Assembly (NCBI RefSeq): GCF_031755915.1
Contig: NC_083389.1
Location: 14,067,001-14,131,000, forward strand
Source of the DNA: Ziziphus jujuba
Taxonomy: Eukaryota; Streptophyta; Magnoliopsida; Rosales; Rhamnaceae
Length of the DNA: 64,000 nt
Reading direction: 5' to 3'
Shown here in pieces: positions 23,814-36,700 of this stretch. The notes beneath the pieces are model-generated. The model saw nothing but the letters and a program-made list of their open reading frames with translations. It had not been told where the DNA came from and did no database searches. The position numbers were made by a program, and so were the translations under genes. Within the stretch, counting starts at the first letter, position 1; each line of letters opens with the position of its first letter.

Positions 23814-24209
23814 TGTTGTGGTTCTCTGACCACTTTAGAGAAGAAATATGAGAAGAAAATAAAAAGAATTCTATTAATTGCTTAGAAATAGAATACAAAA
23901 ATAAAAACTTCTCTCACTTGGATTCTCACGTGGAATCTCTCTCTGCACTCTCCAATTCTCTCTGGAATTGCTCACTCTTCTCTCAAGCTCTCTCTGGAAC
24001 TTATTGAGCTTGCTCTCTTGGCTTGGTTTTCATGCAACGGTAAGGAGCCTATTTATAGGCTTACAAGGCCACAATTTTCAACATCTTAGCCCACAATTGT
24101 TGATCGGTGCAGCAATGGTGTCAACAATGGTGGCTGTCAACAATGGTGGCTGTGGTTGGTGCGGCTGTGGTTGGTGAGGTTGGTGTGGTTGGTGCGGCTG
24201 GACTTCACA
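23814..24209 (-). repeat. Copia 5' LTR with promoter
   Basis: 396-bp LTR at the start of the element in its own orientation. The TATA box CTATAAATAGG lies at 24059-24048 (minus). It differs from the other LTR at two bases. Confidence 0.97.
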
Positions 24210-24659
24210 CCATGTTCCTGTATATATAGTTTTTCAAATGAACAAGATATAACATATATATATATATATCCACCTTTTCATTTTTAGTATATATTCATGC
24301 TCCATCAATGTGAAGACTTACAAAAGCAGCTCGTAGTCATGTTAACACCTTAAGAATTTTTTTTTTTTTCTTTTCCTATATTATTGAAAATGTGGGAATT
24401 GGAACTCAGGACTGAGAAAACAAACGGCAAAAGCGTTGGACTGTGTCCAAAGCAAACAATTATGACCTAAGATTGGTTAGACAAATTGAACAGGCTCTAA
24501 TAGAACCATTTAAAGTTCAAATTGGAAGACACCCAAACCAAAGCTTTAAATTTAAGTCATATAAGCATAATTGCTTTTGATTTGTTTTACATTGTAAATA
24601 AGGTTAATATACATATACAAATTACTTCACAAGTCAAAGATGAAAAGTCCTTTTAAATG

Positions 24660-24829
24660 GCGGCCGAGGCCGCAGCCGAGCTGATCAAGGCCATGCTTCT
24701 GATCCATCTCTATCCAGGTTCGAGTGGCAGGCCATGCTTTCTGTTCCATCTCTATCCAGGTTCGAGTGGCAGTGCGGCAACGCCGCAAAATTACAAAAAA
24801 AAAAAAAAAAAAAAAGAAAGAAAGAAAAA
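24660..24829 (+). mobile_element. SINE-like insertion with poly(A) tail and 12-bp TSD
   Basis: 170 bp bounded by TCCTTTTAAATG at 24648-24659 and 24830-24841. The GC-rich body carries GGTTCGAGTGG (a B-box-like pol III element) twice within a duplicated ~40-bp unit, and ends in an A-rich tail of over 30 bp. A long direct target duplication plus poly(A) tail indicates LINE-type reverse transcription. The TGGCGGCCGAGG start could be a degenerate A box. Confidence 0.7.
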
Positions 24830-24841
24830 TCCTTTTAAATG

Positions 24842-25559
24842 AAAGGCTATATGGATTCACTAGCATTTAAAACGTTTTATGGTCCATTCACCAAAAAAAC
24901 AAAAAAAACAAAAAAAAAAAAGTTTTATGGTCCAAAAATTTAATAGCAGACTTGCTAAAGTATTCCATTACCACCTTTTTTTTTTTTTCCTTTTTTATTT
25001 CTGTTTTTTAAGGTAAATACTCCATTACTTTATTGAATGAAGAGAAAATAGATAATCTTTAAACCATCTATTTTTATATAAATTTTCCACAAAGTTGTTG
25101 ACATGTTGTAAAAATTATAATAAAAATTCAAAACGTAAATCATATTAATCAATTTTTATTAAATATTCAAAATTTATAAACGTACCATACAAAAATAAGT
25201 TATGCTTGGACCACCTAATTTGTTTTCCGTTGAAGAAGGAGCTAGCAAACGATGTCCAGCATGCCATTGACCAAGTCTTACAACCATAGCAGAGTAGGTA
25301 TTAGCTTTTTGTATTTTTATTTATTTATTTATTTATTATTCTGTTTAGTCTTACAACTAAAGTAGAGTAGGTATTAGCTTTTTTTTTTTGTTTTTTGTTG
25401 ATAATATAGTAAAGTATTAGCCAGTAAGTAAGTAGCTCAATCAGTTGGTGGAGTCAATTCCTTTTGTGGGACCGGATTGATTATAAAGCACCAAACTTAT
25501 ATGAATATATATATATATATATATATACGAATATTCTACTAGACGACGTCCAATATAGT
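24842..25559. other. Intergenic DNA with a tRNA-like fragment
   Basis: No gene. A-rich and T-rich runs and a (TTTA)n tract near 25316-25337. Around 25430-25460 there is GTAGCTCAATCAGTTGGTGG, like the D-arm/A-box of a tRNA. The rest of a tRNA cannot be folded from the flanks, so it is probably a SINE scrap. Confidence 0.4.
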
Positions 25560-26427
25560 TTTTTTAATTCATTACCAAAAATATTTTGAATTAAAAGGTT
25601 ATTGTGTGATATACCATATCTAATATTGTCCATTAAAATATTTTTAATTTATAATATGTAAATTAATTATATTTTAATATTTTATAATTTAGGAATAATT
25701 TATTTTTACTTTTAAATTTAAAATGGTCCGATTTACCGATTTAAATCTTTAGATTTCAATTTGTTATATTTTGTTTCAATTGAATTTTTTCTCCAATAGT
25801 AATTAATAATTTCATTATATTTAATCGATATCAAAATATAATTTGTTGCATTTAGATAATTTAGTTTTAATTTGAATTCCCTCTCCAATTTATTGAAAAG
25901 GAAAAGTTTTGATTTGTTACAATTTAGATTTTTTTTAAAAAAAAATACATTTTAATACTTTTGAATCGTTAACTGCCATTTGCTAAAATTTTAATTGAAC
26001 CAAAATGCAATAAATTGAAATGTGGTGGCTTAAATTAAAATGTTTTAAATTTAAAAGCTAAATGCAACTTTTCTAAATTATAACATACTAAAATACAAAC
26101 TAACACTAAATATTTTTATAAGATGTTTTGTTATAACTTAGTAAATTTCCCATATAGTGTAAAAATAAAAAAATTAAAATTAATTTATTTAAAAAAGATA
26201 ATTATATATATAAAGCTATCATAGAATCAAATGCGACAACCAGGTTTCTAGAATCCAAACACGAAATAGGTAAAGGTATGGTACTATCCAATTGGGTTTT
26301 GCAACCACAAAAGGAATATAATAAGCCAGATAATGAAAAAAATTACAGAAGGGATTTGTAGCCCCTCCTTACAAAGTATTTACCATGCTGTGGAGGTTGT
26401 TCTACACCACACACCACCCCCACCCCC

Positions 26428-26458
<31 letters not shown>

Positions 26459-26708
26459 AAAAATAATAATAATAAATTTCTGGAGGTTAAAATTTCACTT
26501 TAATCATAAGTTTTTCTAGGTATAGATAATTCGTCAATCTTTTTTTTTTTTTTTCTATTTCTATATTCAAATTCATTATAAATTTAATGTTTCTAATTTT
26601 AGGACTATATTTATTAAAACACAAATTTTGAAATAAATTTTCTTCCAAGGTAATTAATCATATATATTGTCTTCACTAATGTAGATTATCACGGGAAAGA
26701 AAATATAA
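25560..26708. repeat. Right copy of duplicated dioxygenase 5' flank
   Basis: Collinear with 1-1334 apart from the MITE missing here and a C/A-rich insertion (about 26402-26476) missing there. No gene seen. The remaining ~390 bp up to 27098 is the proximal promoter of the dioxygenase gene. Confidence 0.8.
26423..26463. repeat. 26-C run followed by A run
   Basis: C26 at 26423-26448, then about 15 A and an AAT repeat. The matching place in the left duplicate (about 1102) has none of this. Confidence 0.95.
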
Positions 26709-27098
26709 CTATAAAAGGAAAGAAACCATGGAGTGAGAATGCAATATAAACAAAGATACAAAAATGAGTTACCTACTTTTATCAGTCGAAGCGAGCTCCT
26801 TCGTTGCAAATTATAAAAGAAATTATATTTTATCAATCAATACTTATCACATCATTTTCTTTTTGAAAGCGTAAGAAATTTCAGTGAATGAAAAGCAATT
26901 GCAATTGCAATATCCCTTACCTAAAACATTTATATTATGGATCTTATTATTATTAGTCACTTCGGCTGTTGTGGCAATTCCAAAGTCTTATAAGTCGGCT
27001 ACTTAATTTTTTTTTCCAGGCTTAATAGATAAGAGGAAAGAGACAGAGAAACCATAAGGAAAAAAAAAAAAAAAAAAAAAAAAAAAGGGTGGAAAGGC

Positions 27099-27615
27099 AT
27101 GGGAGAATACATATCAACATTTGGAAGCTCTCTTCTGGTACCTAGCGTTCAAGAACTGGCTAAGGACCCAATTATCAATGTCCCCTCCAGATATCTGCGT
27201 CCAGATCAAGACCCAACAGTCATTTCTGATCATGATCCGCTTTGCTTTCCTGATAAAATTCCAGCCGTCGATTACTACAATCTGATTTCTGGAGATTCAG
27301 CTATTGCTTCCCTTGAGTTGGAAAAGCTCCACTTGGCATGCAAGGATTGGGGTTTCTTCCAGGTTACCATACACACCCTTCCCTCTTCATCAACTTCTTC
27401 TTCTTTCTTTTCTCTCAAATCTCTCTGTCTTTATGGATCTTCTTAATTCTTAGTCTTTTTATTCTCCTCCATTTACTTTATTCTCTTTGTTCCTCTTTAC
27501 CTATATTGAAACCTGTAACTTCCACCAAGTTGAAAAAATATTTAATAATTTTGGAAGTTAAATGATTCCTAATGAGAAATTCTGGTGGTAATTAATATTA
27601 TATAATATAAGAGAG

Positions 27616-27659
<44 letters not shown>

Positions 27660-29115
27660 GCAAGCATTTTTGTAAATTTGGGAAATTACAAAAAATTACT
27701 TTTATCTGGTACATCTTTTGTTTCTAAAAGAAAAAAGAAAAGTACATCTTTTTTTTATATAACTCATTGATCCCCTCATGGAGACAAATCTGATCGCGTT
27801 GAATTTTAATAAATTAATATTGCAATTAGAACTTGGAAAATAATAGTACTGGGTAGCATGTTGCACAGTAACATTTTGTTTATAAATTTATATTCGGTTT
27901 ATAAGTATTTGGCACCAAATAGATCTTCTCTAGTGACAAATTTTATAATTCCTTTTGATTAAATATTCTGACCAAAAAATCATGCAGTGTGAACCAAAAC
28001 ATATCGCAGCAAAAAGTCCAATTTTTTTTTTTTTTCATATTTAAAAATCTATTCACAATTAAAATAAACATGAATGACATTCTAACTAGTACCAAATAAT
28101 ATTCAGTTGGTAAACCATGGAATAAGCTCTACATTGGTGGAGAAAATAAAAACAGAGGTCCAATGCTTTTTCAACCTTCCAATGGAAGAGAAGCAAAAAT
28201 TTTGGCAAACTCCAGGAGAGGTAGAAGGATTTGGTCAAGCTTTTGTAGTTTCTGAGGAACAAAAGCTTGACTGGAATGACATCTTCTTCGTGTCCACTCT
28301 TCCAGTCCATACAAGGAAGCCCCACTTGTTTCCTAAACTCCCTTCTCCTTTCAGGTTATTAATTCTTCATCTTAATTTTCTTTTTCCTTCTCTATTAAAT
28401 ATCTTTGTTTTGAGAATTTTAATCATAATATATATATATATATATACAGAGAAACCTTGGAGACTTATTCATTGGAACTAAAAGATCTAGCAATGGGAAT
28501 TCTTGAACAAATTGAAAAGGCTCTGAAAGTCAAAGCCAAAGAAGTAACAGAGTTGTTTGAAGGTGGTCTTCAGTCAATAAGGACGAACTATTACCCTCCA
28601 TGTCCTCAACCAGAGCAAGTCATCGGCCTAACACCTCACTCTGATGCTGGAGGCCTCACCATCCTCCTTCAAGTCAGCGAAGTTGAAGGTCTCCAGATTA
28701 AGAAAGATGGCATCTGGGTTCCGGTTAAGCCTCTTCCTGGTGCCTTCATCGTCAACGTTGGAGACGCTTTAGAGGTAATTAATGAAATCATTAAATGTAT
28801 TATATTGATTGCAATCTTGCTGCATTGTTTGTTTCTTTTTTCACATTTTGATTACTTTGTTTCATGTGACAGATTATAACTATTGGCGCATATCGTAGCA
28901 TCGAGCATCGTGCTACTATAAACTCTGAAAAGGAAAGACTATCGATTGCCACATTTTACAGTCCAAGATTTGATGGTGAAATGGGTCCTGCATATAGCTT
29001 GATCACAGAACAATCACCCCAAAAGTATAGAAGGATTGGAGTTGAAGAATTCTTCAGAGGTCTATTCTCACGTGAGCTGGATAGAAAGTCCTATCTTGAT
29101 TCCATGAAATTATGA
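27099..29115 (+). CDS. SRG1-like 2-oxoglutarate/Fe(II) dioxygenase (four exons)
   Basis: Exons 27099-27362, 28107-28354, 28450-28774 and 28873-29115, all with GT-AG junctions, give 359 residues. Exons 2 and 3 have exactly the same lengths as in the paralogue at 14971-17277. The catalytic residues are present: NYYPPCP, H234-x-D236, H291 and R302-x-S304. The role is oxidation of an unidentified small molecule using O2, 2-oxoglutarate and Fe(II) in the cytosol. The start ATG follows a 27-A run (27060-27086). Exon 3/4 remnants at 2490, 30825 and 39195 belong to the same subfamily. Three Kunitz-dioxygenase modules surround it, so copy number probably varies by unequal exchange. Confidence 0.94.
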
Positions 29116-29399
29116 CATGATGATGATGAACATTAGAATCTAGTACTTATATAAATGCAAAGTTACACCATGTATGAAAATGTGTTTTTTGCTACTTCCA
29201 TAAAAAGGAGTTGAATTAGGAACAACACTTTCTGGTTTTGACTGAGACCTCGAATCCATGTTCGCAAAGTGAATTAAAATTTGCTAGTTCCATATAGGTT
29301 GGAGATGGCTTACTGTTTTTGATGAATTTATTCATTTTGGATTGGCGTTGTTTTAAGAAATTTTACTGTTTCTTTATGTAACTCTTGCTACTCCAAATT

Positions 29400-29811
29400 G
29401 ATCCTATAATTATTTCCCAAGTTTTGATTAGAAAGTCCAAGGACTTGATGCAAAATGTTATTAATGACAGAAGAAACAGAGCAAACAGAGTGTGTGAGAA
29501 AGAGAACTCTGAAGATGCTGAAAATTGAGTGGTGATCCAAAAAACCTTATAAGCAATTATTTGGCTGGTTAATTTCTCCTATTAACTAATTTTCAAGATG
29601 CTGAGCTCAGATATGGAGAAATCTATATATATATGACATAATATTTCATTTTTTTATACTTCCAAATTACAACTCTTCCAAAGAGATTTGACATATATAG
29701 TGTAGTAAATATCCATGATCAATTTGTTCAGTAGAACTTCCATGTAATTGCTCATATTGGAGAAGCTATTAATACAACATACAGTAGAATAATCTTTCTA
29801 TTTAATCCCTT
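29400..29811. repeat. Dioxygenase 3' flank shared with module 1
   Basis: Aligns with 1364-1785, starting at CCCAAGTTTTGA. In module 1 this flank follows the 5' flank directly because the gene is deleted. Confidence 0.75.
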
Positions 29812-29960
29812 TCAACAACAACGGGAAGCACAAAACCATCCAATGACAATAACCTCTTCCCATTCTCAACAGTTAGCTGGTTTTGTAATATGTTTTTTCT
29901 CTTGGCATGGTTGATGAGTTATGTATTTGTAGGACTTTATTGTGGTCAAATGTCAATGAT
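29812..29960 (-). pseudogene. Kunitz inhibitor deletion relic 2
   Basis: C-terminal Kunitz codons joined to Kunitz promoter sequence at the same point as in the relics at 1786 and 38993 (CTCAAC joined to AGTTAGC). No inhibitor can be made. Confidence 0.75.
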
Positions 29961-29990
29961 ATGATAGGCGGAGAAGCGATGGGAACTAAC

Positions 29991-30824
29991 AGAATCTTAT
30001 GGATTGATGCATTTTGAATGATATGTAGTTAATAATCAACAAATTTATCCTAACCAAGCATTCGCATAAAATAAAATAAAAATGTCGAACTTTTATGTCC
30101 AAAGTCAATGCAGTACAAATTAAAGTTAATTATATTTCAGCACAATATTGGCTTGCGCCACTTTATCTGAAGATAATTGCTTCCAAATTCTCATCATTCA
30201 AGCGTTTCATCTATTTGCCTATGGTTTTGATTAGGCACATCGAAGAGAGGTTCTAAATAACAGAGAATATTGGAATATATAAGACAAGATGGGGGTGTAG
30301 TAAATTACATTTTGTTAATGGGATAGTCCCATAGGCTTATTGAAATAAGGATGAGTAATGAATCAAGGGTTATGGACTGATGCTTTGTTTTGCTAAGGTA
30401 ACGGCTGCTAAATCTAATTTATAAAAGTATAAACACTCCAAATTTACATATATATATTGTTGACTTAGCTTGATATACAAGTTAAATCCACATTCTAATA
30501 ATCTAAACTTTTAAAATCAATAGTAATTTAATATGATATTAAAGTACAAAATCCTAAATATCTAAGCACTTGTCAGAATCAGAATGACCTACAACTAAAG
30601 AAAAATGTTGACAAAGCTTAATATGCATAACAAATTTACAATCTAATGGTAATTTAACATGTATATATATATATACACAATAAATATTGTGTCTGGCTTA
30701 CTTGATAGTATTATGCTAAAAATCTTTGAAGTCAACCATTTAGATTTCGTTTTAAAAATAGATTCAGCTCAATTAAACAAATTCAAGCAAACAAATCAAC
30801 AGCTGCCATTAGACCTTAGCATAG
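29991..30824. other. Intergenic DNA, nothing recognised
   Basis: AT-rich. About 30090-30180 resembles the distal Kunitz upstream region (compare 41600-41680). No gene found. Confidence 0.5.
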
Positions 30825-31425
30825 TATTTTGAGGTTGAAGAAAGTAAAAGCAAAGGAAGCCAAGGAAGTAATAAAGTTGTTTAAACGTGGTTCACTCTTT
30901 ATGCAATGAGGATGAACTATCACCATCCATGTCCTCAACCAGAGCATGCCATTGGCCTTAACCCTCAAAGTGGTGCAGGAAGCCTCAGCATCCTCCTTCA
31001 AGTAAGTGAAGTCGAAGGTTTCTTTATTAAGAAAGATGGCATCTGGGTTCGGTTAAGCCCCTACCCGATGCCCTCATGGTCAATGTCAAAGATGTTTGTG
31101 ACAGTGTCGTTATATGTTGGTTCTATTTTACTATTGATTCCATTCCATAATACTTCACATTTGATTGCCTGTTTCATGCTGATTATAACAAAAGGTGCAT
31201 ATCATAGCATCGAGCATTGTGAAAATATAAACTCTAATAAAGAAAGAATATCAATTACCACATTTTAGGGTTCCAGATTTGATGGTGAAATGGGTCCTGC
31301 ATATAGCTTGTTCAATGAACAATCACTCGAAAGTATAGAAGGGATTAGAGTTCAAGAATCCTATAGAGGTCATTATTTTTATATTAGCTTGATAAAAAGT
31401 CTTACTTGATTCCCTACAATTATAA
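30825..31425 (+). pseudogene. 2OG-Fe(II) dioxygenase exon 3-4 pseudogene
   Basis: Covers the end of exon 3 (NYHHPCP-like stretch near 30912) and most of exon 4 (about 31177-31425). Stops and frameshifts are visible, including a TGA at 30906-30908 and a TAG near 31267. The first iron-ligand motif is changed (Asn-Pro-Gln-Ser in place of the His-Ser-Asp context), so the product would be inactive. Exons 1 and 2 are missing. Confidence 0.8.
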
Positions 31426-32447
31426 CATGGCGATGAGCATTACAACTTCTTACTTCATATCAATACAACCAAACAACATGTATTAATTCAACTTCTCTTA
31501 TTACTTACGTAAAAAGGAGGTTCAAATAGGAATAACACTTTCTGACTCTGAGACCTTGATTTGAATGTAGAAAGTGACTTAAAATTTGCCAGTTTCATTT
31601 AGTAGTTGGAGAGGTCTTACTGTTTTGATGAATTTCCTTATTTGGATTTGCATTTTCATAAAGAAGTTTAGTACTTCCTTCTGTATCTCTTTAATTGTTC
31701 TTAAATTTAATTTCCAAGTTTAATTAGATGTTTAAAAATGTGAGACAGATTAAACAATGACAGAAGGAAACAGGGCCAGTTTTCTGGATGCTGAGAAGAG
31801 ATCTAGAGAGATCAAAGTATATGACATATATATATATATATATATTGTAAATAATAAGACATAATATTATATTTCATAATTTCTTCATTAAAAAAAAAAA
31901 GTTGCTTATATGATTATATATATATATATATATATTTTTTTTTTTTTGGGTAAATGCTTATATGACTATCTTTTCCAAAGAACTACCAATCCAAAATTAA
32001 GAAATTCATCAAAAACAGTAAGACCACTCCATCCTACCAGAAACTAGCAAATTTCAAGTTATTAATGTCCTAAGAAACTTAAATATTTCCTTTTATGGAA
32101 TGCTTGCTACTCCAAATTGATCTCTTAGCTTTAATTCCCAAGTTTAATTAGATCACTTAGTTTTAATTTCCAAGTTTAATTAGATGGTCAAAAAAAATAT
32201 GATGCAGAGTTTGAACAGTGAGACAAGGAAACAAAGCCAATTTTCAAGATGCTGAGAGAGATCAAAATATTATAATTTCATAGTTTCTTTATAAATGAAA
32301 AAAGTTTACTTATATGATTGCATCTCTTGCAAAGAGATAAAACATAGACAATACAGTAAAATTATACATGAACAATTTTATTTACTAGGTCCATGTATTT
32401 ACTGTATTGGAGTACATAGCTATAAATGCATAAGTTGTGAATCAGTT

Positions 32448-32505
<58 letters not shown>
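31426..32505. repeat. Module flank, copy 2
   Basis: Aligns with 39660-40673 and, in part, 2700-3068. Ends in a compound microsatellite: (TA)n about 32448-32466 and (GT)n 32467-32504, immediately after the Kunitz stop codon. Also (TA)n near 31826-31847 and 31916-31936. Confidence 0.75.
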
Positions 32506-32507
<2 letters not shown>

Positions 32508-33313
32508 AAGCCTTTTCAAAAACAATAGAAAGCACAGAACCATCCAATGCCAATAGTTTCTTCCCATTCTCAACCAGAGCACCCACATTTCCACAAGCAA
32601 ACATGCAAGTAGGACAAAGTTCAGCAGGACACCATACTATTCTGTAGACATTGCCTCCCACCTGCTCTTTGCTGATGAAGAAGCAGTTTGAATAGCTTCT
32701 GACATCTCCAGTGATGATTAATCTCCTTTTCGTCTCCGGATCCTGCTCCCCAACCTTCCAAGCGGTCGATTGAGCACAGATTGTGAATGCAGAGAACGTG
32801 ATGTTGAAGTTCTTGGTCTCCCTAACCACATTTTCTCCTTCCTCGAAAGGAGCCAATGTTACAAGGTATCCTTTTGGCCCCGAAACATTATCCTAACCGG
32901 CGTAAAACGGCTACGAATTGTTCCGGTTGACCAAGGAGAAATGACGGCCGTTATCGGAAATGGCAGGATTGATGTAGTATTCCACACCGCGTTCAAGAGG
33001 CTGTCCGAATGTGTCGAGGACGGCCATGATGTGGACCTCATGTGGATAGTTCATTAACATGCAATTCATGACCACTTAAGCATGGGATCGTGGTAGAAGG
33101 AGGTTATAGGAAGAGATTACTGCCAGTTATTTATTTATGTGTATTTATGGAAGTTATGGAGTTGTTGTCCATTATAGAAGGTAGAGAGGTGTACCCATAG
33201 CAAGGAGTAGGACAAACCTATGAAGAATCTCCTTTATAGAATGAATTAAGGTGATGTTTCACTAGTTGCTGCACTAGAGGGATGTGCAGATCTTGTAAAT
33301 CGGTAAGAATTAT

Positions 33314-33435
33314 CTACAAAGTCGCATTGATTTGTTCAAATTTGGTTTCATGCCTTGCCAAAATATCCAAAACTTCACTTTGGAATTCAACATCTGTTTT
33401 CCCATAGGTATCCATGGAAAGATGCTTTGATACCA
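33314..33435 (-). pseudogene. Ty3/gypsy gag start and primer site, fragment
   Basis: The primer-like TGGTATCAAAGC (33435-33424) precedes an ATG at 33415 opening a gag N terminus (EVLDILARHETKFEQIN), typical of gypsy gag starts. A stop follows at about 33314. The LTR-like sequence upstream runs 33789-33441. Confidence 0.6.
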
Positions 33436-33789
33436 AATGATGTGTGCTCTCTTTTGGGTAGTGAAAAACATAGTATAACAATGGAGAGAAGAGAAGAGAA
33501 AAAAAGAGGAAAGGTAGATAAAGAGGAAAAAGAGAGGAAAGGTAGATAGTTTTCTCGTTCATTCCTTCCCGTTTACATTCTCTTGGCTCATATAGGCCTA
33601 TTACCATTTACTATAACTGCTCCTAAATGCAAGGTAAACATGGCTATGGTTATATTACAAATAAAGGAAAAGGGGTTCCATATAGCCCTCTCTAAAGCTA
33701 CACGGGATTGCATGCAACATGTCAAAACCCTGCAGTTAGCATGAGTCATACATGGAAAACGTGGGAACGTGCATGGTGCATGGGCTTAA

Positions 33790-36700
33790 TGTAACAGCCC
33801 GTCCCGAAATACATCGAAAATTACTAAAATTTGACCAAGGTTGATTGGGTTTGACCGTCGTTAACCGAGAAAGGATCAAATGTTGACTTTTTGTTTCCAG
33901 TGGAATTTCACATTGACCGAGATACCGTTAAAAAATACACGTTACCACAAGTCCATAGACTATTAGTACATTGAAAAACGGAGCTACGGTTTAAAATTTA
34001 TCAGCAAAACAAGTTGAGGTCCAAACTGTTCAAAGGGTGCCGGAGTTGACTTTTTGTTCATGCAAAGTTAAGCTTTGACTCATGCATGGTTGTGAAGTAC
34101 TCATTGATACGAGTTTATAGACTAGTGGCATGTCCCATTTGGACATGTGGTTTGAAAGTTGCGGAACTATGAAATTTTTCCGAGATAGCATTTACTATTC
34201 ATGGATCTGTATGTGTGTGAACAGTTGTGCCACGTGTCAAAAAAATGGACCCACCCGTGAGTGCACAGTGGCACCCTCAAGCGTTTTGACTGGCTGAGAA
34301 GGGGAGGGAGGAGAGAGAAGGATAAGGAGGAGAGAAAGAGAGAGAGAGAAACCCAACCGGCCAATGGCCATTCACCCATTTCCGACCACCAGAACAGTAC
34401 ACGCACCACCCTAGCTTGAAACCCACCTGAAAACCGATCGGCCAGCCAAAAATCACAGCCAACCGACCGCCGACGCGCCCGGATCTAGACTTTTTTCGGC
34501 TGCGGCGCTGATTACTTCAAACTGAGATTTCTCTCCACTCCAACCTCCGTTTACCTCACCGCCAGTCTCCTTGAGTCACCCATTCCTCGATCTACCTTCC
34601 TACCAAAAATCACAGCCAGTGGCCACCGGATGCGCCACTAGCGGTGGCGGATTCCGGTGACCACGGTGGCTCGTCAGGAAATCAACTTTATGGCAAGTTT
34701 CTGCACCGCCCATCTTTTCCCACTAATTTTGACCCTCTGAACCCAAATCTGGTGTCCACTTTCCTCAATTCTTAACAGATTGTGAGAATCGAAGGTCTAA
34801 AATCCGAGAGCTTTCCGGCGAGATTCCGGCCACCTCGGGTCCGACCTCCGGGAAGTAAGACCAGATTTGTAATCCTCGTTTCACAAGCTTCCATTCGGTA
34901 TATTACTCATAAATTTTGGTTAACGTTTGTATTAAACCCTCCAGGTACCGGGTATTAATTACCCGAATAAAATATTAATTTATTTAAGTTATGTAATATT
35001 GTTGTTCGAGGAGCACGTGTGCGGCGTGGAATTAATCCTATGGAGGATCTTGGGTTAATTGCGTGCTCGAGGTGAGTGACCCACCTTCAAATTAATTTCG
35101 GGAATTAAATTTGTGAATATTTTGTGTGAATTGAATATTTGAAATTTATATTTTATGTGTCAAATATTTAGTGAATTTATATGTGGAAATTTGATGCCCA
35201 ATTGAGTGAATCAAAATATTTATATATTAAGAAATATTTTGATCTAAAGAATTTTATGAAATTGAAATTATTAATTATTAAATTAATTTGTTGGAATATT
35301 TCATAATTGAATATTTCCATAATATGTTTATGTGTTCGATATTATGAGAATTTCTATCTAGAATTGCATTGCCAATTTATAATATTTTTAATATATGTTT
35401 TTGTGCCAAAAGAATATATTTGGGAATTTAAAGAAATTGTGGTTTTGATTTATTTTAATTATTGCTACGGTTATTATTTAATTATCGTGCACAATTATAT
35501 GAATTAATTATATATGGAATTTCTATGGTTTTTATATTATTGATTTAAATTGATTTTTGAGAATTTGAGAAAAATATGGATTTAAATTATTATGTTTCAA
35601 AAATATTTATGCATTGAAATATTAATGGCTTGATCTTATGCCATTGAAAAATTTGTATATTCAAATTGATAGATTTATAATGATGATTTAAAAGAGAATG
35701 TGGAAAAATTATGGGTTTAATTAGATGGAGTAAACCCGATAATATTTATGAGATTTTGAGATTTGAAAATAAATATATTGATTTTATGATTTTTAGATGC
35801 ACCATACACGTACTGGTGTTCTTTATATATGGATATGATTAGCTCGCAGGTGGATGTAGTGAGTGCGCAGGTAGGTGTGAGTAGTGCACAGGTGATTATG
35901 GGTTGTCCTATGATTGCCATCGGATGAGGATAGGCCGTCCCTCCATGGCTGGGCTGGGACACCTGTTAGCAGTGGCGCGGTGGGACGCCACGGGACCGTG
36001 TGTCGGTTTTTCTCTTTAACCTCCTGTCTGGCGGTATCTTGGGACGCTGGGTACCGTTGGCGCCACTGGTATATAATGGGGGCATCAAGTGGTTTTCGGA
36101 ACATGATTTTCAAAATAAATATTTTGAAATTGTATTTAAATTAATAATATATTTAATGTTGTCTTTTATTAATTATTTCAAATGGAGGTTTTAATTTTAT
36201 TTAATTTTTCCTTTGCTTAATTATTCAATAAATTGATTTATTTTAATTATTTAATTATGTCATGAATTGTTTTAATGTGAATTTTATTAACATTTCGGTA
36301 TTAATTGTTATGACATGCATTAATTATTTAGTAATTGTTACAAGTTATTTTTATTTCTATTTGTTTCATTATAAATTTTGGATCCTTGAATTTTCGTGTT
36401 TTATTGGAAAATTATTGACTAATTGTTTTTTTTTTTTTTGGGGCATAAAATATTGGGTTTTGGGAAAATGTTTTAAAAAATGAAACTTTTCCAACTGAGT
36501 GAATCGTGAGGGTTTTGAGGGAAAATATTAATTTTAACTACCTATTATTTATTTACTTATTTTTTATTAATCAATTAACTAAGTTATTTACCCTTTTATT
36601 ATTAGTATTATTGTATAGTAGATTGGGTTACTCACTGAGATGATTAGCATCTCATATTTTTAAATTTCATTCCCTTAGGTCCAGGTTAGTCAATGTTGAT

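Larger units (their letters stand above)
18647..24209 (-). mobile_element. Intact Tnt1-like Ty1/copia retrotransposon, TSD CCATG
   Basis: A 5.56-kb element with two 396-bp LTRs (TG...CA ends) bordered by CCATG at 18642-18646 and 24210-24214. In element order (minus strand) it has: 5' LTR 24209-23814, primer site 23811-23800, a repeat-rich leader, one uninterrupted gag-pol frame, a polypurine tract at 19055-19043, and the 3' LTR 19042-18647. I see only two differences between the LTRs, both in the tract after TGTTGTGGTT. This points to recent insertion and possible competence. Confidence 0.97.

Noticed and set aside
25425..25470. Possible tRNA gene (AGCTCAATCAGTTGGTGG)
   Set aside because: Only the D-arm-like part is present; no anticodon arm, T-arm or acceptor stem could be paired. 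More likely a SINE scrap.
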